64,000 nt of DNA, taken from contig CALCST010000002.1 in the NCBI GenBank assembly GCA_937894065.1, forward strand, positions 62,001-126,000, given 5' to 3'. Position 1 is the first letter of the stretch; the number at the start of each line of letters is the position of its first letter. This document shows positions 52,445-60,819 of this stretch, one piece after another. The position numbers were made by a program, and so were the translations under genes. Source of the DNA: an uncultured Parabacteroides sp. Lineage in GTDB: Bacteria; Bacteroidota; Bacteroidia; Bacteroidales; Tannerellaceae. Below the pieces are notes generated by a model. The model searched no databases and was not told the origin of the DNA. It saw only the letters and a program-made list of their open reading frames with translations.

Positions 52445-52822
52445 CTAAATAAGCGCTAGTATTTTAGGAATAAAAATAATCAATCCTACTGTTGCAGCAG
52501 CAATAGCCAGAATCAGAACCGCTCCTGCGGCAAGATCTTTAGCTTTCTTTATTGCCTCATTATAGCCGGGCGACACAAGATCGCACAACGCCTCGATTGA
52601 GGAATTGACAGCCTCAGCAGCCAAAACCATTCCTATGGCAACCGAAACAGCTATCCACTCGTAACTTTCTATATCCAGCAAAAAGCCCAAAACGATAACA
52701 CATACAGCTGCAAAACAATGTATCCATGCATTATGTTCATTCCGGATAAGCAAATATATGCCATTGAAAGCATAGGTAAAGCTTTTCAACCGCTTTTTCA
52801 AGGTGAAACCTTTATTGTCCAT
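52445..52822 (-). CDS. dgkA: Diacylglycerol kinase (DgkA type)
   Basis: Small membrane kinase of the DagK family, 125 residues from the ATG at 52820-52822; a 21-codon upstream extension lies inside repeat DNA and is rejected. Three membrane helices with the family motif EAVNSSIEALCDLV (about 80-93) in place of EhlNTAIE. It phosphorylates diacylglycerol or undecaprenol with ATP. In Gram-positive bacteria family members use undecaprenol, so the substrate here is not certain. It is in line with the PAP2 gene but separated by a repeat. Confidence 0.9.
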   Translation of the reverse strand: MDNKGFTLKKRLKSFTYAFNGIYLLIRNEHNAWIHCFAAVCVIVLGFLLDIESYEWIAVSVAIGMVLAAEAVNSSIEALCDLVSPGYNEAIKKAKDLAAGAVLILAIAAATVGLIIFIPKILALI

Positions 52823-52846
52823 AAACAAAGAGAGTTGAAAGATTAA

Positions 52847-52933
52847 AGTTGACAAGGCAACAGAAACAAGTTGACAAGGTAACAAGAGTTAGTGTTTTAA
52901 TCTTGTCAACTCGTCCCTGAAGCCTTGTCAACT
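52847..52933. repeat. GTTGACAAG/CTTGTCAAC repeat, copy 6 (nested double hairpin)
   Basis: Outer arms AGTTGACAAGG (52847-52857) and CCTTGTCAACT (52923-52933) enclose inner arms CAAGTTGACAAG (52867-52878) and CTTGTCAACTCG (52902-52913). The right side carries TCCCTGAAG between the arms, exactly as in copy 1. It fills the gap between dgkA and cobI. Confidence 0.78.
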
Positions 52934-52936
52934 ATC

Positions 52937-53638
52937 CTAGTGTTTTATAATCATCAGCGAGAAATAAGGGAAAACCTTGCTTATCAGTTCTTCCTTATCA
53001 GTTGTATAATATTCTCTTTCAGGCAATGATGCGTTTTCAATATAATGATAATTCAGCTCCGGATGATTTACTATATATTCTTTCACCACATCCTGGCATT
53101 TCGACAGCTTCATAATCACAACAGTGTGGTTTGTTGCAAAATAACTGTCCAATTCTTCTGCTGTAACATTTCCCGGAACAACAACCAGACGTTCATCCTG
53201 TTCCACCATTTGCAACTGCGCACATGCTCCGGCAGCAATAAAGGAAGGAACACCACTTATCTGAGATACGGGAATATTCATCTCCTTAAGGAAATCCATA
53301 ATATAATGAGTTGATGCATAAATGCCGGCATCACCCTCAACAGCCACAACAATACGTTTTTCCTGCAATGAAAATTCGTTTATTTCATCGGCTATGGCTC
53401 TATATACTTCTAAAGCTTTAGTACGGTCTCTTTCCATCGGAACGATAAACAGACGGATACATTTCTTCAAACCAAGGTCGCATATCAAATCATTAGTACG
53501 TGAAATCACATTGCCATCCTTGTTTTTAGTAGCCGGACAAAATATAATATCTGCATCAGAAAGTCTTCTAAGTGCCTTCATTGTAATATAGTCCACATAT
53601 CCGGGACCGAGGGAAACAAACGAAACTGTTTTGCTCAT
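52937..53638 (-). CDS. cobI: Precorrin-2 C20-methyltransferase
   Basis: Early step of corrin-ring synthesis: SAM-dependent methylation at C-20 of (cobalt-)precorrin-2. 233 residues from the ATG at 53636-53638, since MSKTVSFVSLGPGYVDYIT is the family start. Landmarks are GPGYVDYITMKAL, AVEGDAGIYAST and ISGVPSFIAAGACAQL, a tetrapyrrole methylase fold. It is transcribed divergently from btuF and lies apart from the other corrin genes (57.2-63.4 kb). Whether the cobalt (CbiL) or metal-free (CobI) form is used cannot be read from sequence, but the fusions nearby fit the cobalt-early route. Confidence 0.9.
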   Translation of the reverse strand: MSKTVSFVSLGPGYVDYITMKALRRLSDADIIFCPATKNKDGNVISRTNDLICDLGLKKCIRLFIVPMERDRTKALEVYRAIADEINEFSLQEKRIVVAVEGDAGIYASTHYIMDFLKEMNIPVSQISGVPSFIAAGACAQLQMVEQDERLVVVPGNVTAEELDSYFATNHTVVIMKLSKCQDVVKEYIVNHPELNYHYIENASLPEREYYTTDKEELISKVFPYFSLMIIKH

Positions 53639-53772
53639 AATTGTTGGTTCTTTTATATTTTCATAGTGCAAAAATCAGTAAAATAACTAAATGAAACAAG
53701 ATAAAACCGATTATCTTTTAATAAGAGAGAACACGCTTAGGGAAAGCAAAATCAAAAACAAGTTTTTTTTCC

Positions 53773-53780
53773 TATCTTTG
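53773..53780 (+). promoter_or_regulatory. -7 box before btuF
   Basis: TATCTTTG 21 nt before the ATG at 53802. A T-run precedes it instead of a -33 TTTG. No B12 riboswitch was found between this and cobI. Confidence 0.5.
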
Positions 53781-53801
53781 CCATCAATAAAAAACACATC
53801 A

Positions 53802-54956
53802 ATGAAGAATCTATGGTTTGCATCCATGCTGTTTGCATTTTTAGGTCTAATTGGTTGCCAGGAAAAAACAAACTCTACTAGCGGACAGCATAACACTACA
53901 GTTATATCAGATACATCATCTGTCAGAATTTCTCCTTCTTACGCAAAAGGATTCAAAGTGTCGTATCCAAGTAATGGAGTCAGACTTGTTGATATCCAGG
54001 ACCCGCAAGGAAAGCAAGGCGGAACATATCACTATGCTCTTGTGAACAAAGGTGCCGGCACTGATAATATTCCCAGTGAATATACAGTGATCGAAGTTCC
54101 TATCAAAAAGACTATTTGCATGACTTCTCTCCAGCTTTCCAACTTCATAAAATTGGGAGCTTTGGATTTCGTGGCAGGAATCACCAGCACCAGACATCTT
54201 TTCAACGAAGAAATGCAGGAAAGACTGAAAACTGGAAAGACTGCAAAAATAGGAATTGAAGGAAATTTCGACAATGAAATTATTATAGCTGCCAATCCGG
54301 ATGTTATCCTTATCTCTCCTTTCAAACGTGGAGGATATGACGCTCTGAAGGAAGTAGGCATTCCTCTGATTCCCCATCTTGGATATAAAGAGATGACTCC
54401 TCTGGGTCAGGCTGAATGGATAAAATTCGTCGGTATGCTCACCGGAATGGAGGAAAAAGCTAACAAGAGTTTCGAGGCTATTGAAAAGCGATATAATGAA
54501 TTGAAGGCTCTTTCACGCAGTGTTGACAAACGTCCTGTCGTGTTCAGCGGTGAGATTAGAGGCGGAAACTGGTATGCTGTTGGCGGACAAAGTTTCCTTG
54601 CCCAGCTGTTCGAAGATGCCGGAGCCGATTATTTTCTGAAAGATGACCCACGTTCCGGCGGTGTTACTCTCGATTTCGAAACAGTTTACAGCCAGGCTGC
54701 TCATGCCGACTACTGGAGAATTGTAAACAGTTTCCACGGCGACTTCTCTTATGATGTTCTCAAAGACGAAGACCCGAGATATTCTGATTTCGACGCTTTC
54801 AACAACAGGAAGATTATATATTGCAATATGAGACTCATTCCGTTCTACGAAAGTATGCCGACAGAACCGGAAATCGTGCTTGCCGACCTTATAAAGATTT
54901 TCCACCCGGACTTGCTTCCGGAGCATCAGCCTAAGTATTATACACTTCTCAAATAA
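53802..54956 (+). CDS. btuF: ABC transporter substrate-binding lipoprotein, B12/corrinoid-like
   Basis: Periplasmic-side binding protein (PF01497 type), 384 residues from the ATG at 53802, supported by a lipobox (FAFLGLIGC, Cys19) and a promoter box within the longer frame. Family landmarks are MTSLQLSNFIKLGALDFVAG, IIIAANPDVILISPF and WYAVGGQSFLAQLFEDAGAD. It precedes BtuC- and BtuD-like genes (6 nt and then a 4-nt overlap). Its place in a corrin-synthesis region points to B12, but Fe-siderophore binding proteins share this fold. Hence the gene name is provisional. Confidence 0.75.
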   Translation: MKNLWFASMLFAFLGLIGCQEKTNSTSGQHNTTVISDTSSVRISPSYAKGFKVSYPSNGVRLVDIQDPQGKQGGTYHYALVNKGAGTDNIPSEYTVIEVPIKKTICMTSLQLSNFIKLGALDFVAGITSTRHLFNEEMQERLKTGKTAKIGIEGNFDNEIIIAANPDVILISPFKRGGYDALKEVGIPLIPHLGYKEMTPLGQAEWIKFVGMLTGMEEKANKSFEAIEKRYNELKALSRSVDKRPVVFSGEIRGGNWYAVGGQSFLAQLFEDAGADYFLKDDPRSGGVTLDFETVYSQAAHADYWRIVNSFHGDFSYDVLKDEDPRYSDFDAFNNRKIIYCNMRLIPFYESMPTEPEIVLADLIKIFHPDLLPEHQPKYYTLLK

Positions 54957-54962
54957 ACGGTT

Positions 54963-56000
54963 ATGAGCAGAAAAGTCGTCATTTACATGCTTCTTATCAC
55001 AGCATCAATATTTTTCTTTTTCTGCCTGAATCTGCTTTTGGGTTCAGTTTCCATTCCGTTCCGTTCAATTTGGAATATTCTTTGGGGTAGCGGAGATTCT
55101 CCGGTAATTTGGGAGAATATTGTTTGGAAATCCAGAGTTCCGCAAGCTCTTACTGCATTGGTTGCCGGAGCCGGATTGTCAGTCAGCGGATTACAGATGC
55201 AGACTGTTTTCCATAATCCTCTTGCCGGACCGTCGGTTCTTGGTATCAGTTCCGGTGCTAGTATGGGAGTTGCCTTTGTTGTTCTGCTTTCAGGCAGTAT
55301 CGGAGGTGTTGCCCTCAGCAGCATAGGTGTGATTGGAGAAGTAGCGCTCACGATAGCGGCAATCATTGGTTCGCTGTCCGTAATGGCGCTGATTGTTTTC
55401 GTATCGCAGAAGGTACACGGAAATGTAACCCTTCTTATTATCGGTGTGATGATTGGATACGTAGCAAACGCCGTAATCGGAGTTCTGAAATATTTCAGTG
55501 TGGAAGAAGATATCAGAGCCTACGTAATCTGGGGTTTGGGTAGCTTTGCCCGTGTTTCCGGAGACCAGATGAATCTTTTCATCTGCCTTATGGCAATACT
55601 TCTTCCATTGTCATTCTTATTAATTAAAACAATGAATCTGCTATTGCTCGGAGAGTCGTATGCACGAAATCTCGGTCTTAATATCAAGCGGGCAAGACTT
55701 ATGGTAATCGGTAGTGCCGGTATTCTCACGGCTATAGTCACTGCTTATTGCGGACCTATCTCCTTCCTCGGACTTGCAGTTCCGCATTTGTGCAGAGGAA
55801 TATTCCAGACATCAGACCATCGTATTCTTATGCCTGCATCACTTCTTGTCGGGGCATCACTTGCGCTGGTGTGCAATCTTATTGCCCGTATGCCGGGATT
55901 CGAAGGAGCATTGCCAGTCAACTCCGTAACTGCACTTATCGGAGCACCGGTTGTTATGTCAGTATTGTTCAACAAGCGTAAAGAATCTATACAGGAATGA
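54963..56000 (+). CDS. btuC: FecCD/BtuC-family ABC permease
   Basis: Membrane subunit of a type II importer, 345 residues with about 10 helices. The conserved regions are SRVPQALTALVAGAGLSVSGLQMQ, NPLAGPSVLGISSGASMG, CGPISFLGLAVPHLCRG (coupling region) and GFEGALPVNSVTALIGAPVV. It follows the binding protein by 6 nt and overlaps the ATPase gene by 4 nt. Substrate as for its neighbours, probably a corrinoid. Confidence 0.85.
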   Translation: MSRKVVIYMLLITASIFFFFCLNLLLGSVSIPFRSIWNILWGSGDSPVIWENIVWKSRVPQALTALVAGAGLSVSGLQMQTVFHNPLAGPSVLGISSGASMGVAFVVLLSGSIGGVALSSIGVIGEVALTIAAIIGSLSVMALIVFVSQKVHGNVTLLIIGVMIGYVANAVIGVLKYFSVEEDIRAYVIWGLGSFARVSGDQMNLFICLMAILLPLSFLLIKTMNLLLLGESYARNLGLNIKRARLMVIGSAGILTAIVTAYCGPISFLGLAVPHLCRGIFQTSDHRILMPASLLVGASLALVCNLIARMPGFEGALPVNSVTALIGAPVVMSVLFNKRKESIQE

Positions 56001-57004
56001 AACAGGCTGCCATAAAACTAAGAAATCTCACAACCGGCTATTCAACTAAGAACAGTACAAAAATAGTAGCCGACAAAATAAACGCTTCTATCTACAGTGG
56101 CGAATTGACTTGCCTTTTAGGTTCAAACGGTGCCGGCAAATCCACTTTGCTACGCACACTCTCTGCCTTTCTTCCTGCAATTTCCGGAGATGTGGAAATT
56201 CTTGGGAAAAGTCTTTCCCTTTATTCGGACAAGCAGTTGGCACGCATCATCGGTGTAGTTCTCACCGAACGATGCAATATCCGCAATATGTCTGTCATAG
56301 AACTTATCGGTTTGGGCAGAAGTCCGTACACCGGTTTTTGGGGAACTTTGGATAAAAAAGACCGTGAAATTGTTGACGAAGCTATCACTCAGGTTGGAAT
56401 CGAAAGTCTGCGCAACCGCATGGTGCATACTCTAAGCGATGGCGAACGCCAAAAGGTGATGATTGCAAAAGCCCTTGCACAGCAAACTCCGGTGATTTTC
56501 CTCGACGAGCCTACAGCTTTCCTTGATTTCCCTAGCAAGGTGGAAATGATGCAACTCCTGCATCACCTCTCCCGCACTCTGAACAAAACTATTTTCCTTT
56601 CCACTCACGACCTGGAACTAGCTCTTCAGATTGCCGACAAAATTTGGCTGATGGATAAAGAACGTGGCATTGCCATAGGCACACCCGAAGACCTTTCCCT
56701 CAGCGGTAAATTAAGTTCTTTCTTCTCCCGCAAAGGAATTTCATTTGATATGGAAAGCGGACTTTTCCGTATCGACAATGATTTTAACCGTGAGCTGCGC
56801 CTCGTTGGCTATGGCTGTAAATATTCAATGGTGAGAAAAGCTCTTCAAAGAAATGGTATCAAAGCAGACCGTCACATCGATTCCAAAGCATTCATCGAAT
56901 GTGGTAATATGGAATCGGATTGTTTTGTGTGGCATCCGGAAAGTGGGGAGGAAATCAAACTATTCAATATAGAAAGTCTTCTGGAAGCTGTTATAAAAGA
57001 CTGA
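55997..57004 (+). CDS. btuD: BtuD-like ABC ATPase with C-terminal extension
   Basis: ATPase of the uptake system, 335 residues. Walker A GSNGAGKST (42-50), ABC signature LSDGERQ (146-152), Walker B PVIFLDEPTA (165-174) and H-loop LSTHDLELA (201-209). The normal importer ATPase ends near residue 245-255; here about 85 further residues form a separate domain (from SFDMESGLFRIDN to LLEAVIKD) of unknown role. It overlaps btuC by 4 nt. It is followed by a long perfect inverted repeat that faces the corrin operon. Confidence 0.82.
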   Translation: MKQAAIKLRNLTTGYSTKNSTKIVADKINASIYSGELTCLLGSNGAGKSTLLRTLSAFLPAISGDVEILGKSLSLYSDKQLARIIGVVLTERCNIRNMSVIELIGLGRSPYTGFWGTLDKKDREIVDEAITQVGIESLRNRMVHTLSDGERQKVMIAKALAQQTPVIFLDEPTAFLDFPSKVEMMQLLHHLSRTLNKTIFLSTHDLELALQIADKIWLMDKERGIAIGTPEDLSLSGKLSSFFSRKGISFDMESGLFRIDNDFNRELRLVGYGCKYSMVRKALQRNGIKADRHIDSKAFIECGNMESDCFVWHPESGEEIKLFNIESLLEAVIKD

Positions 57005-57069
57005 ACTCAAAATATTAAATCACATTATTCTAGAAAAATATTATATTAGAAAAGAATATCTATTTACAC

Positions 57070-57145
57070 CACAAGTGTGATTTAATTAGGTCACGGTTGT
57101 GGTGTAAACAAACCACAGCTGTGACCTAATTAAATCACACTTGTG
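57070..57145 (+). terminator. 34-bp hairpin between btuD and the corrin operon
   Basis: Perfect 25-nt arms (57070-57094 and 57121-57145), prolonged by nine more pairs (57095-57103 with 57112-57120) including two G-T wobbles, closing an 8-nt loop. The wobbles are G-U on the plus-strand RNA but A-C on the minus, so it folds best as plus-strand RNA. There is no T run. It may stop or protect converging transcripts, or serve another purpose. Confidence 0.55.
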
Positions 57146-57199
57146 ACGCAAACAAATTATATTAATATTTACTCAGTCATATAATATTTGAATATAATA

Positions 57200-58999
57200 T
57201 TACTCATAACCCACCAATTCCCCATCCTCCAATATAATATAAATCATCAAATCACCTTTCGGATAGACTTTGGCACAATGCTTATGGCAAGATTGTAAGA
57301 GAGCTTGCAGGAAAAGCTGCAAATCTTCCGGCGGGAAAAGTTCGGCAATCTCACGGGCAAGAGTTATATTATCCAAAATATTGAGTGATTGCTGAGAACA
57401 ACCGGCATGCAAGGCTAGGTATTTGAGGAAATCACGGTTCATTACCACCTTGTGGCTGTGAGTGTCCAGATTTCCGGCGGCAAGTTTCACCGCCTTTCCC
57501 ATCATTATACCAAGGGTTACGTTTGCTATACCAAGGTCGGCAGCAATACTGAGAGTGTCACCGATAAAGTTTCCGAAATGAATAAAAGCCTGGGGCTTGA
57601 AATCGGGATAAAGCTGGCGGATATATTTCTCGCTTTTCGCTCCGGAATTTATCACCACATGGTTTACACCCAAGGCAACAGCTACTTCCATTTCGCGGCG
57701 GATTGCATCGACAAATGCTTCGGATGAGAAAGGACGGACAATTCCGGATGTTCCAATGATAGATATTCCGCCCGTAATACCCAACTTAGGATTGAAAGTG
57801 CGTTTTGCAAGTTCCTCTCCGTCGGGAACAGAAATTACAACATCGAGGGCTCCGGGATAGATTGAAGAGAGTTCGCGTTCTATCATTCGACGTGGGGTGA
57901 TATTGATGGCTGGCTCGCCCACCGGAATACCAAGTCCGGGAAGTGTGACCAAACCAACGCCTTCGCCTCTGATAAAATTGATGCCACTGTCACTGGTGGA
58001 AGAGAAAGAAACCTTCACGCAAATTGGATGGCGGTGAGTCACATCGGGGTCGTCGCCTGCGTCTTTTATCACTGTTGCTATGCAACCTCCGGAGCAAGGT
58101 TCTACTCGGGCAACGGGCATACGCAAAACTTCGCCATCAGGTAAAGTAAACGGCACAAGTGCCGGAACTTCTTTCCCAAGCAAAGCCATCAGTGCCGCCT
58201 TTGCAGCAACAGTGGCGCACGATCCGGTTGTGAATCCGCTGCGTAAAGGATAGAATGAAGGAACAATGCTTTCTACCGCCTTTCTTAATCCATGATTTCC
58301 TGTCACAACAATAAATGACGGTGATAATCTTGGACGGGAAACAACAAACAGCAGGATTCCGGCTTTGCGGCAAGCTTCTTCTTTTTCGGCAAATCCGCCG
58401 CTCTCACCGCTTTCCTTAGTTATTACGGCATCCGGTGAGAATCGTGAAATCAAATCTCCAACAGGTTCGCCTGCATCATAAGTAAGTAAACCGGATTTAG
58501 GAAAACCTGCAGATTCAGCCAGCTGATATGATTCTTTTCTGTCCAAGATACGGAAAAAACATTCATGCTCTTTCCAGAAATCTTTCAGGCGGGATATGGT
58601 TTTAACTCCCGTAAGGGCAAGCAATCGCTTGACGCTATGAAGTTTCATCTTTGCCACAGCATCATCATAGTCCGTACAAACAATATCGGAATGATGAAGG
58701 GTTGGAAATATTCTTTCATAACGCACAACAGGCAAATCACATTCTTCGGAAACCTCTGAAATGGTGCGATGAAGCTCTGCCGCAAAAGGATGTGCAGCAT
58801 CTATTATAAGACGGATTCCATTCTCACGGCAGAACGAAACCATAGTTGTTGCGTTCATAGCTCCGGTAAGGCGTGTACCATTACGGCTCTCCACCACCTG
58901 CTCCGCTCCGCGTGTGGAATAGAAAAAGGGAGAGCCTGCCTCATCGAGAGTTTTCACGCAAGCTCTTCCTTCTGTTGTTCCTCCAAAAACAAGTATCAT
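57200..58999 (-). CDS. Fused precorrin-6A reductase (CobK/CbiJ) and CbiD
   Basis: 599 residues in two enzymes. Residues 1-228 are the NADPH-dependent reductase of (cobalt-)precorrin-6A: GGTTEGRACVK, DAAHPFAAEL and ILDRKESYQL. Residues 250-599 are CbiD, which methylates C-1 of cobalt-precorrin-5B: GFTTGSCATVAAKAAL and GITGGISIIGTSGIV. It is the last gene of a minus-strand operon and overlaps its upstream neighbour by 4 nt. CbiD is specific to the anaerobic, cobalt-early pathway, so that is the route in this organism. Confidence 0.93.
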   Translation of the reverse strand: MILVFGGTTEGRACVKTLDEAGSPFFYSTRGAEQVVESRNGTRLTGAMNATTMVSFCRENGIRLIIDAAHPFAAELHRTISEVSEECDLPVVRYERIFPTLHHSDIVCTDYDDAVAKMKLHSVKRLLALTGVKTISRLKDFWKEHECFFRILDRKESYQLAESAGFPKSGLLTYDAGEPVGDLISRFSPDAVITKESGESGGFAEKEEACRKAGILLFVVSRPRLSPSFIVVTGNHGLRKAVESIVPSFYPLRSGFTTGSCATVAAKAALMALLGKEVPALVPFTLPDGEVLRMPVARVEPCSGGCIATVIKDAGDDPDVTHRHPICVKVSFSSTSDSGINFIRGEGVGLVTLPGLGIPVGEPAINITPRRMIERELSSIYPGALDVVISVPDGEELAKRTFNPKLGITGGISIIGTSGIVRPFSSEAFVDAIRREMEVAVALGVNHVVINSGAKSEKYIRQLYPDFKPQAFIHFGNFIGDTLSIAADLGIANVTLGIMMGKAVKLAAGNLDTHSHKVVMNRDFLKYLALHAGCSQQSLNILDNITLAREIAELFPPEDLQLFLQALLQSCHKHCAKVYPKGDLMIYIILEDGELVGYE

Positions 59000-60819
59000 T
59001 TTCTAAACAAATGTTTGAACTCGTCGGCATAAAGGCGCGACAAGCCGTGTCGGTTGTCAATTGCATCACCCACAACAAGCAGAGTTGTCAGAGTGAGTTT
59101 ATTTTCCTTCACTATCTTGGCAAGGTCTTTAAGCACTCCGCGATATATACGCTCGTCTTTCCATGTCAGCTTATAACATGCTGCGACAGGAGTTTCGGGC
59201 GGATAAGCCTGAAGAAGTTCTTCCTGAACTTTTTCCACTATTCCGGCACTCAAATAGATACACATTGTGCTCTGGGATTTAGCCAGTTTGTGAAGCTGTT
59301 CTTTTTCCGGCATCGGAGTTCTGCCCTCGCCACGAGTCAGAATTATTGTCTGGACTTTCTCAGGAATTGTGAACTGAGAGCGCAAAGCAGCGGCAGCAGC
59401 CTGGAAAGAAGAGATTCCCGGAGTGATATGATAACTCATATTATACTGGTCGAAATATGCCATTTGTTCCTGGATGGCACCATAGATACATGGGTCGCCT
59501 GTATGAAGACGGACTACGAGAAGACCACGGTCGTAGAACTCTTTCATAAGTTCAAATTGTTCCTCAAGATTCATACTTGCCGAGCTGCGGACAGTTGCAC
59601 CAGGCTTTGCATAATAAGTAAGTTCCACAGGAACAAGACTTCCGGCATAAAGAATCAAATCTGCCTGCTGAAGGAAATGTTTTCCACGGACAGAAACAAG
59701 CTCTGGGTCGCCCGGTCCAGCGCCTACAATCTCGATATGGCCTTTGCGTACAGCTGATTTGCTGATTGCCACGGCAAAAGTGAAGTTTGAATTATCGTTA
59801 AGCACACCTTTCTGTTTTTCAACAACAAGGCATCCCATATCGCTACTCTTGATTGCTGTACTTTCAGCAACGCCATATACACCGGTAACTTCAAATGCTT
59901 TTTCCGATGGATTTGGAACAGCTATATCTTTCAATTCTTCTGCAGAATATATTTCCGGAGAAGATGTGTTGAAATAAGAGGCAAGCGACTGAAGAAGCGG
60001 TTCATCTTTTTTCAGTTCTATAGTGGAAACTGAGGCTACTGATGAAGATGATATTCCTTTTGAAGCTAATTCTTTTCCGATGTATTCAGCTATTCCTTCC
60101 GGATTGCATTGCTTACGGCAACCTACACCAAGATGCAAAACCTGCGGACGGTAATATAATACAGGCAAACTTGTCTCATAAATGAATGGAGTAACCGCTA
60201 TCAGAAGTTCATATTCTTCAGGCTTGATATCACCGAAATTGTAATATACTTTGATATGCGAAGGCAAAGAACCTTCAAGGAAATCTGTTCCACGGTCACG
60301 TATGTCGAGCAGCAAAGCTGTCGGGCGGCGATTGACGAAAGACGAGATAAGAGCATTCATGCTTGCGCCTTTTGTCTCGGTCTTCCAGTTATATTTTGCA
60401 CCGATTGTATCCAAAGCCCAAAGACCTTCATTGTCGCTTTGAGTAGTGACTACGACTGTAGCGCCGATAATTCCGGCAATGCGTGTTGCAAGAAGATTTG
60501 CACCGCCAACGTGTCCTGAAAGTACAGGTATTACGAACTTACCGGTGCTGTCGATGCAAACTACAGCAGGGTCTTCGTATTTATTCTTTATATATGGAGC
60601 AATCTCACGTACACAAATTCCAATTGCACCGATAAATACTATATTGTCGTATGCATGGAAAGATTCACTTATTTCCTTGCGGAAAGAATCAAGGCGAACG
60701 CAACCTTCGGCATCAGCTTTGGTGAAAACTACGGATTCCGTAAGTTCACGGCTGATAAGTTGCGCCATAGGAATACTGCTTTCCGATATTACAAATATCG
60801 CTGTCTTTATATTATTCAT
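58996..60819 (-). CDS. Fused CbiG and precorrin-4 C11-methyltransferase (CobM/CbiF)
   Basis: 607 residues. Residues 1-355 are CbiG, which opens the ring lactone of cobalt-precorrin-5A with loss of acetaldehyde (FIGAIGICVREIAPY; SGHVGGANLLATRIA; HLGVGCRKQCNPEG). Residues 359-607 are the C-11 methyltransferase (IVGAGPGDPELVSVRG; HTGDPCIYGAIQEQM). The two steps are consecutive. CbiG again marks the anaerobic pathway. Overlaps the upstream gene by 4 nt and the downstream gene by 4 nt. Confidence 0.94.
   Translation of the reverse strand: MNNIKTAIFVISESSIPMAQLISRELTESVVFTKADAEGCVRLDSFRKEISESFHAYDNIVFIGAIGICVREIAPYIKNKYEDPAVVCIDSTGKFVIPVLSGHVGGANLLATRIAGIIGATVVVTTQSDNEGLWALDTIGAKYNWKTETKGASMNALISSFVNRRPTALLLDIRDRGTDFLEGSLPSHIKVYYNFGDIKPEEYELLIAVTPFIYETSLPVLYYRPQVLHLGVGCRKQCNPEGIAEYIGKELASKGISSSSVASVSTIELKKDEPLLQSLASYFNTSSPEIYSAEELKDIAVPNPSEKAFEVTGVYGVAESTAIKSSDMGCLVVEKQKGVLNDNSNFTFAVAISKSAVRKGHIEIVGAGPGDPELVSVRGKHFLQQADLILYAGSLVPVELTYYAKPGATVRSSASMNLEEQFELMKEFYDRGLLVVRLHTGDPCIYGAIQEQMAYFDQYNMSYHITPGISSFQAAAAALRSQFTIPEKVQTIILTRGEGRTPMPEKEQLHKLAKSQSTMCIYLSAGIVEKVQEELLQAYPPETPVAACYKLTWKDERIYRGVLKDLAKIVKENKLTLTTLLVVGDAIDNRHGLSRLYADEFKHLFRK

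Noticed and set aside
53639..53801. Cobalamin riboswitch before btuF or cobI
   Set aside because: Looked for the B12 box and surrounding conserved core here, in the mutA leader and in 57005-57199; none was found.
58873..59757. A 294-codon plus-strand frame over the corrin genes
   Set aside because: It is opposite two verified corrin enzymes and its translation is rich in Cys, Phe and His without motif, a typical shadow.
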